DNA of 64,000 nucleotides from Streptomyces sp. CB02056 (GTDB lineage: Bacteria > Actinomycetota > Actinomycetes > Streptomycetales > Streptomycetaceae): the NCBI RefSeq assembly GCF_001905545.1, contig NZ_LIPD01000013.1, positions 124,001-188,000 on the forward strand, given 5' to 3'. The notes below the pieces were generated by a model. It did no database searches. It saw only the letters and a list, made by a program, of their open reading frames with translations, and was not told where the DNA came from. Within the stretch, counting starts at the first letter, position 1. Every line of letters begins with the position of its first letter. Below are positions 58,494-64,000 of this stretch, one piece after another. Made by a program: the position numbers and the translations under genes.

Positions 58494-60617
58494 GTGGGAG
58501 GGTCTGCCGCTGTCGGCGTGGTCGGGTGAGGTTCGTCCGGGGCGGGGGGCGGGAGGTGCGGGCTGCGCCGGTCCGGCGGTCCGGGCGGCTCGGGGGTCGC
58601 GGGCGTGGCGCGGGCGGCGCTTCTCCAGGACGACCTGCGGGGCCGCCGTCGGGTCGCCGGTGACGGTGAGGGTGGCGGTCGGGCGGGTCCGGCGGCGGCG
58701 TACGGCGTCGCCGGCGCTGATCAGGACCGGCAGGAGGGTGAGCAGCAGGGCGATCCAGGCCCAGGTGCGCATCGCGACGTGGTCGTAGCCGGTGACGTAG
58801 GAGGCGGCGATCGCGCCCCCGAACACCAGAGTCCAGAACAGGTGGAAGCGAAAGGTGCCGAGCCGGTCGGTGCTGGCCGAACTGCCCTTGGGCGTCACCA
58901 CGAAGCGGCTGCGGCGGCGAACCAGCGCCTGGAGCAGCGAGGCCGCGTAGACCGGACCGCAGAGCGCCGACATCACCATGCCGGCGACCCCGGAGGAGCC
59001 GGCCGGCTCGTGCGGGCTCACGTTGTGCTTGCGGTTCCAGGTGTAGAGCAGGAGCTGGAGCGCGGCGGCGTCGCTGTAGAGCATCATCCAGATCTCCGAG
59101 GAGACGTGCACGCCGGAGGCGCCGAAGCCCAGGTAGAGCACGCTGGACAGGCCGCCGAGCAGCCAGGTGAGCGCCGCCATCGGGTAGAAGCCCACCATCA
59201 GCGAGTAGTTGAGCAGCCGGCCGGGCGACAGCCGCCACAGCACCCGCCAGTACTGGGTGAACAGGGTCTCGTAGGTGCCGCGGCTCCAGCGCAGTTGCTG
59301 GGAGAAGAAGTCGGTCCAGGAGGACGGGCCTTCGCCGACCGCGAGCACGTCCGGGGTGTACACGGACTTCCAGCGTTCTCCGGTCTCCGGGTTCCGGCTC
59401 CGGTGGAACTCCAGACCGGTCGCCATGTCCTCGGTGATGGAGTCGTACAACCCGCCGATCGACTGGAGAGCGCTGATTCTGACGGCGTTGTTGGTGCCCA
59501 CGAACATGGGCGCGCCGTAACGGTTTCCGGCGCGTTGGATGAGGGCGTGGAAGAGGTACTGCTGGCTCTCGGAGAATTTGGTGACGGCCGATCCCGAGCT
59601 GCGGTAGTTCCCGTACACCTGGGGGCCGACCACGAATGCCACGTCGGGGTCGCGGAAGTAGCCGAGCATCCGCTCGCAGAAGTCCGGCAGCGGAACGTGG
59701 TCGGTGTCCACGGACACCCAGAACTCGTAGTCGTCGCCGTGGGCCTGGAGCCAGGCGTTGTAGTTGCCGTGCTTGGTCCCGGCGCGGAACCGGCCCTTCG
59801 GCCGGTTCCAGTGCGGCCGGCCGGCGCGGGTGAAGTGGCGCACGCCCAGCTCGGCGCAGAGCTCCCGCATTGCAGGATCGTTTCCCTCGTCCAACAACCA
59901 GACGTCGTACGGTCCGTTGTGCCGGACGGCCCGCGCCGCCGTCAGCGTGGCCCGGACCATCTCCGGCGGCTCCTTGCCCGGCACGCAGGTGGTGAGGAAG
60001 GCGACCCGGGTGCCGGGCTCCGGCGTCACCGGGACCGGGTCGCGGGCGACCAGCGTGGCGTGGGTGTTGGAGACGACGTTGACCAGCCGGAACACCTCGA
60101 CGACGGCGATGATGCCGATCATCACCTTGTCGCCGAGCAGCACCAGGGAGTTCGTCTCGTCCAGCCGCTCGGGCCAGTGCTCCGGCAGCAGCAGCCAGAC
60201 CAGCAGCACCGCCTCCACCACGGGGGCGGCCATCAGCAGCAGCGCGGCACGGATCCGGTGCGGCTCGCGGCGCAGCAGGCTGCGGTACCGGACGCGGTAG
60301 GGGGCCGCGGGGGGCGGCTCGTACGGGGCGGCTGTCGGGGCGGGGCCGTACGGGGCGGGGCTGTATGCGGTGGGGTCGTGCGGTTCGTCGGGGGAGGGCG
60401 GGTGCGGTGCGACCGGTTCGGGCCAGTAGACGCCGCCGCCGAGGTCGTCGTCCTCGTCCGGGTCGTACGCCGGGCCCGCGAGACGGCTGAAGTGGCCGTA
60501 GTCGTAAGGGGCTTCGGGTATGGGAAGGGCGCGCAGGGCGGCCTCGTCCAACTCCCCGGCGCCTCGCCCGTGGGCCGTTCCGACGCCCTTGCGTCGTGAG
60601 AACGGCGGCGTGGTCAT
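58491..60617 (-). CDS. cslA: Cellulose-synthase-like glycosyltransferase CslA
   Basis: A 708-residue GT2 synthase. An acidic/Pro-rich cytosolic N-terminus (about 1-125) precedes two membrane helices, the catalytic domain with WLLDEGND, VDTDH (D-x-D), GLYDSITEDMA (TED) and QQLRWSRG (Q-x-x-R-W), and several C-terminal helices. It builds a beta-1,4-glucan at hyphal tips, working with GlxA downstream and the GH6 enzyme. GGGGGAG 5 nt upstream supports ATG 60617. Confidence 0.95.
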   Translation of the reverse strand: MTTPPFSRRKGVGTAHGRGAGELDEAALRALPIPEAPYDYGHFSRLAGPAYDPDEDDDLGGGVYWPEPVAPHPPSPDEPHDPTAYSPAPYGPAPTAAPYEPPPAAPYRVRYRSLLRREPHRIRAALLLMAAPVVEAVLLVWLLLPEHWPERLDETNSLVLLGDKVMIGIIAVVEVFRLVNVVSNTHATLVARDPVPVTPEPGTRVAFLTTCVPGKEPPEMVRATLTAARAVRHNGPYDVWLLDEGNDPAMRELCAELGVRHFTRAGRPHWNRPKGRFRAGTKHGNYNAWLQAHGDDYEFWVSVDTDHVPLPDFCERMLGYFRDPDVAFVVGPQVYGNYRSSGSAVTKFSESQQYLFHALIQRAGNRYGAPMFVGTNNAVRISALQSIGGLYDSITEDMATGLEFHRSRNPETGERWKSVYTPDVLAVGEGPSSWTDFFSQQLRWSRGTYETLFTQYWRVLWRLSPGRLLNYSLMVGFYPMAALTWLLGGLSSVLYLGFGASGVHVSSEIWMMLYSDAAALQLLLYTWNRKHNVSPHEPAGSSGVAGMVMSALCGPVYAASLLQALVRRRSRFVVTPKGSSASTDRLGTFRFHLFWTLVFGGAIAASYVTGYDHVAMRTWAWIALLLTLLPVLISAGDAVRRRRTRPTATLTVTGDPTAAPQVVLEKRRPRHARDPRAARTAGPAQPAPPAPRPGRTSPDHADSGRPSH

Positions 60618-61234
60618 AGCTGCTCCCCCCGGAGTTCGCGCCTTGCGCGGCTCGCTCGGTTCACTCGGCTCGCTCGGCTCTTGCGTGGGTCTGCCTCGAC
60701 TCGGAGCCGTCCGGGTGGAACAGGGTGGAACCGGCCGGAATCAGCTGGAAACAGCTGGGAACAGCCGGAACCGGCTGGAACGAGACCCGGCGAACTGCGG
60801 TTCTCGGGCAGTTCCCGGGCCGTCCGGCAGATTCGGCGTGTGCGACCGGTTCGGTTGTGCGTCGGTACGGCGGCCTCGAATCCGGGATCCCGATGCACTT
60901 TCCAGCTTCCCCTCCGGGTACGTCGGGATCCTTGGCCGCCTCAACTCTCCCTGAGCGCAACGGTGATCGCAACCAGTCCGGGAGATCGCCGTCGCCCAGG
61001 CATGAAGATGCCACGGTTTCCGGCCGATCCGGCGGGCGTTGGTGCTAATGCGGTGAATTCGCTCCGGCCCGGGCGGTCCATGGAACTCGGTGGTGGTGGA
61101 GGGCTGTTGCGGAGTTGCCCGTGGAGCCGTTCGCGGGGTCGCTGTCGTGTGCCGGCGGGGGCAGCGGAACGGCCGGACCGCCCCTCGGGGCGATCCGGCC
61201 GTCCGTACGGGGCCGGGCTGGTCAGGCGGGCTGG
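60618..61234. other. 617-bp non-coding region upstream of cslA
   Basis: It contains the cslA promoter region (minus strand) and a helically phased GGAA array at 60717-60780. The rest is low-complexity CTCGG/GGCTC repeats near 60645-60680 and no supported gene; open frames here have no ribosome-binding site or recognisable protein. Confidence 0.55.
60717..60780. repeat. Seven GGAA motifs at ~10-bp spacing
   Basis: GGAA occurs at 60717, 60727, 60737, 60747, 60758, 60767 and 60777 (steps 10,10,10,11,9,10), embedded in CYGGAAN-like units. All sites face the same side of the helix, about 100-160 bp upstream of the cslA start. Confidence 0.75.
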
Positions 61235-61912
61235 TCAGAGCGGGGGCAGCAGGGGCGCGCCGGTCGCGGCCTGGACCTCGGCGAAGTCCACGCCCGGCGC
61301 CGTCTCCACGACCCGCAGCCCCTCCGGGGTCACGTCGATCACCGCGAAGTCGGTGACGATTCGGTCCACAACTCCCCGTCCTGTCGCGGGAAGTGACAGC
61401 TCATCGACGATCTTCGGCGAGCCGTCCCGGGCGGTGTGCTCCATCACCACGATCAGCCGACGGGCCCCGTGCACCAGGTCCATCGCGCCGCCCATGCCCT
61501 TGACCATCTTGCCGGGGATCATCCAGTTGGCGAGGTCCCCGGCGGCCGACACCTGCATCGCGCCGAGCACCGAGACGTCGATCCGGCCGGCCCGGATCAT
61601 GCCGAAGGAGAAGGCGGAGTCGAAGTACGAGGCGCCGGCGGCGACCGTCACCGTCTCCTTCCCGGCGTTGATCAGGTCGGCGTGCTCGGCGCCCTCCTCC
61701 GGGTACGGGCCGACGCCGAGGATGCCGTTCTCCGAGTGGAGCACCACCTCGACGCCCGGCGGGAGGTGGTTGGGGATCAGGGTCGGCAGGCCGATGCCCA
61801 GGTTCACGTACTGGCCGTCGCGCAACTCGCGGGCGGCGCGGGCAGCCAGGGCGTTGCGGGGATCGAGAGCGGTGGCGGCGGTGGTGGCGCGGACTGCGGT
61901 CTCGGTGGGCAT
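61235..61912 (-). CDS. 3-oxoacid CoA-transferase subunit B
   Basis: A 225-residue beta subunit: GQYVNLGIGLPTL, the catalytic Glu in HSENGILGVG, and GAMQVSAAGDLANWMIP. It transfers CoA from succinyl-CoA to a 3-oxoacid (acetoacetate or 3-oxoadipate, PcaJ/ScoB-like). It follows the alpha-subunit gene by 4 nt. No protocatechuate genes are within view, so the physiological acid is undecided. Confidence 0.92.
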   Translation of the reverse strand: MPTETAVRATTAATALDPRNALAARAARELRDGQYVNLGIGLPTLIPNHLPPGVEVVLHSENGILGVGPYPEEGAEHADLINAGKETVTVAAGASYFDSAFSFGMIRAGRIDVSVLGAMQVSAAGDLANWMIPGKMVKGMGGAMDLVHGARRLIVVMEHTARDGSPKIVDELSLPATGRGVVDRIVTDFAVIDVTPEGLRVVETAPGVDFAEVQAATGAPLLPPL

Positions 61913-61916
61913 CGGG

Positions 61917-62678
61917 TCAGGCCTCCTGGAGTGCGGGGCGGACGGTCCGGCGCTCGATGCGGCGGTCCTCGGGGTCGGCGGCCACCACCCGGTCGACGTA
62001 CACCCCGGGCAGGTGCACCGCGTCCGGAGGGAGCTCGCCCGGTTCGACGATCCGGTCCGCCTCGACCAGGGTGATCCGGCCCGCCGCCGCGCAGAGCGGG
62101 TTGAAGTTCCGGGCGGCGGCGTGGAACACGCAGTTGCCGTGCCGGTCCGCCACCTCGGCCCGGACCAGCGCGAAGTCCGCCGTGATCGCCTCCTCCAGCA
62201 GGTAGCGACGGCCGCCGAACTCCCGGACCTCCTTCGGCGGGGAGGCCAGGGCCACCGAGCCGTCGGCCGCGTAGCGCCAGGGCAGCCCGCCCTCCTCGAC
62301 CTGGGTGCCGACCCCGGCCGGGGTGAAGAACGCCGGGATGCCGGCGCCGCCCGCCCGGAGCCGCTCGGCCAGCGTGCCCTGCGGGGTCAGCTCGACCTCC
62401 AGCTCGCCGGAGAGGTACTGCCGGGCGAACTCCTTGTTCTCCCCGACGTACGAGGAGGTCATCCGGGCGATACGGCCCGCCCGCAGCAGCAGGCCCAGCC
62501 CCCAGTCGTCCACCCCGCAGTTGTTCGAGACCACCCGCAGTCCGGTGGCGCCGGAGTCCACCAGGGCGCCGATCAGCGTGCTGGGGATGCCGCAGAGGCC
62601 GAAGCCGCCGACGGCCAGCACCGCGCCGTCGGGAACGTCCCCGACGGCGTCGGCGGGGGAGTCCAGGACCTTGTCCAA
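61917..62678 (-). CDS. 3-oxoacid CoA-transferase subunit A
   Basis: A 253-residue alpha subunit with VGGFGLCGIPSTLI near the N-terminus, NNCGVDDWGLG and a C-terminal VHLPGVYVDRVV. Partner of the beta subunit directly downstream. TTG 62678 is the likely start: GAGGTGA is correctly placed upstream and no ATG/GTG lies nearer the conserved region. Confidence 0.9.
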   Translation of the reverse strand: MDKVLDSPADAVGDVPDGAVLAVGGFGLCGIPSTLIGALVDSGATGLRVVSNNCGVDDWGLGLLLRAGRIARMTSSYVGENKEFARQYLSGELEVELTPQGTLAERLRAGGAGIPAFFTPAGVGTQVEEGGLPWRYAADGSVALASPPKEVREFGGRRYLLEEAITADFALVRAEVADRHGNCVFHAAARNFNPLCAAAGRITLVEADRIVEPGELPPDAVHLPGVYVDRVVAADPEDRRIERRTVRPALQEA

Positions 62679-63157
62679 GGGGTCACCTCGTGAGGGAGTG
62701 GGCGGAGGGGGTGGAAGAGGAAGGGGCGGAGCGCGGCCGGGGTGGTGCGGCGGCCGGGGAAGGTGGGACGGGCAGGTGGGACGGGCTTGTGGGAGGGGCG
62801 GCCGGCGGGCTCGGCCGCCGCGCGGAGCCCGTGGCCGTACCAGGCCGGGCTGGGGTCCTGCCTGGGCCGGACCGGGGTCGGGCACGCCGCTGGGGTTGGC
62901 TGCCGTCGGACGGGCTCCGCGCCCCTCCACCGTCACCGGGCAGGGGTGGGCACAGCCATGGCGGCCACCCCCATGGGTGGGCGCGGAGCCGTGTCGGCGG
63001 GCCACACCCGGGCGCCCGGGGGACGGCGGCGGGCCGACGGTATGTCGACCGGAGCCACATCCCGACCGGCTGATACGTCGACCGGGCACATGTCGCCGTT
63101 CCCACCGCACACCTACGGTTCCCGCATCCACCCGCCGCACTTCAGGAGTCGGTCACC
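62679..63157. other. Intergenic region between CoA-transferase and ABC binding protein
   Basis: 479 bp with no supported gene. It contains the divergent promoters and, near 63040-63095, three GACCGG-type motifs, two as GTCGACCGG. Apparent open frames have neither ribosome-binding sites nor recognisable products. Confidence 0.5.
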
Positions 63158-64000
63158 ATGCGCAGCTCGACAAACCCCTCCAGGACCGCCTCCGGCGTTC
63201 GCCTGGGCGACTCCCTGACCGGCGGCCCGGCCCGGAAGCTCGCCGCCCTCGCGGCCTGCGTCCTGCTGGCCTCGGGCTGCGCCAAGGCCGGCACGGCCGG
63301 GACGACCGCGGCGGACGGTGGATCGAAGGGCCCGATCAAGGTCGGCCTGGTGTACTCCAAGACCGGGCCGCTGGCCGCCTACGGCAAGCAGTACCTGGAG
63401 GGCTTCAAGGCCGGCCTGAGCTACGCGACCAAGGGCACCGGCGCGGTCGACGGGCACAAGATCGAGTTCGAGGAGCAGGACGACGCCGGCGACCCGGCCA
63501 AGGCGGTGTCCGCCGCCAAGGACCTGATCGGCAAGGGCTACAAGGTGCTGGCCGGTTCCACCGCCTCCGGTGTGGCCCTCCAGGTCGGTCCGATCGCCGC
63601 CCAGAACAAGGTGCTCTTCATCAGCGGCCCGGCCGCCGCCGACAAGGCCACCGGTCTGAACAAGTACACCTTCCGTTCCGGCCGCCAGTCCTACCAGGAC
63701 ATCAAGACCGCGGCCTCGTTCATCGGTGACGCCAAGGGCAAGAAGGTCACCGTGCTCGCCCAGGACAACGCCTTCGGCCAGGCCAACGTGGCCGCCGTGA
63801 AGGCGCTGCTCGGCGCCGAGGGCGCGACGGTCGACCAGGTGCTCGCCCCGCCGAGCGCCACCGACCTCACCCCCTTCGCCACCCAGGCCAAGACCGCCAA
63901 GCCCGACCTGCTGTTCGTCGCCTGGGCCGGCGACACCGCCTCGGCCCTGTGGACGGCGCTCAACCAGCAGGACGTGTTCGCCGACACCAAGGTCGTGACC
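63158..64000 (+). CDS. ABC transporter substrate-binding lipoprotein, branched-chain amino acid type (partial)
   Basis: The first 281 residues of a periplasmic-binding-protein type I (LivK-like) protein; the gene runs off the window. The lipobox LLASGC is followed by IKVGLVYSKTGPLAAYG, the EFEEQDDAGDPAKAV loop and GKKVTVLAQDNAFGQANV, all typical. AGGAG 9 nt upstream supports ATG 63158. It would capture a branched-chain amino acid, amide or urea-like substrate for a high-affinity uptake system outside the window. Confidence 0.92.
   Translation, partial: MRSSTNPSRTASGVRLGDSLTGGPARKLAALAACVLLASGCAKAGTAGTTAADGGSKGPIKVGLVYSKTGPLAAYGKQYLEGFKAGLSYATKGTGAVDGHKIEFEEQDDAGDPAKAVSAAKDLIGKGYKVLAGSTASGVALQVGPIAAQNKVLFISGPAAADKATGLNKYTFRSGRQSYQDIKTAASFIGDAKGKKVTVLAQDNAFGQANVAAVKALLGAEGATVDQVLAPPSATDLTPFATQAKTAKPDLLFVAWAGDTASALWTALNQQDVFADTKVVT

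Noticed and set aside
60717..60780. CRISPR-like array
   Set aside because: Repeats are only 4-6 bp with 10-bp period; there are no spacers and no cas genes anywhere in the window.
62690..63073. Plus-strand open frame upstream of the ABC binding protein
   Set aside because: Low-complexity Gly/Arg/Trp translation, no ribosome-binding site or homology that I recognise; treated as intergenic.

Overview
The window is high-GC actinomycete chromosome with GTG/TTG starts, leaderless promoters and long perfect GC-rich hairpin terminators. Gene content (DUF397/XRE/ATP-binding trio, cslA-glxA-GH6 locus, ABC-2 exporters, secreted chitinase) points to Streptomycetaceae (Streptomyces or Kitasatospora). 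All identifications come from motifs read by eye; nothing was searched.

Layout. 1-9.3 kb: end of rdgB, an unusual tRNA with a UAG anticodon, an HNH endonuclease, a large secreted GH18 chitinase behind a chi-type direct-repeat promoter, a Bcp peroxiredoxin, a DUF3618 protein, a GroES-like protein whose N-terminus appears frameshifted, a winged-helix protein and a class A PBP. 9.5-15 kb: a two-permease ABC-2 exporter with its ATPase, then a GT2 glycosyltransferase translationally coupled to a nucleotide-sugar dehydrogenase. 15-23 kb: DUF445 membrane protein, an adenosine-deaminase-family enzyme (probably menaquinone pathway), a HicB-like protein with an operator-like array, a DUF4097/DrrA/DrrB operon and three tandem copies of a membrane-protein gene.

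23-30.9 kb is accessory: secreted small proteins, a decayed zinc-ribbon gene, a GNAT enzyme, a two-repeat protein, an IS5-type remnant, and three direct copies of a ~190-200 bp hairpin element whose stems show compensatory changes. This element is my best candidate for something undescribed. A WhiJ/AbaA/anti-sigma-like XRE-DUF397-ATPase group follows.

31-46 kb: aldolase/ketopantoate-reductase pair, MarR-controlled MFS exporter, a lipoprotein, a LuxR-type regulator divergent from small secreted peptide genes, ArsR with a quinone oxidoreductase, a GT-C-like membrane protein, an ECF sigma factor with its coupled membrane partner, and a CDP-alcohol phosphotransferase. 46-55 kb: Nudix and HAD enzymes, a second YidC, a Phd/VapC toxin-antitoxin pair, a Gfo/Idh oxidoreductase, a DUF2236 (MpaB-type) oxygenase, a NagD-like HAD phosphatase and uracil-DNA glycosylase. 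55-61 kb: the csl locus (GH6 lipoprotein, GlxA radical copper oxidase, CslA synthase) for the hyphal-tip beta-glucan. 61-64 kb: a 3-oxoacid CoA-transferase pair and the start of a branched-chain-amino-acid-type ABC binding protein cut by the window end.
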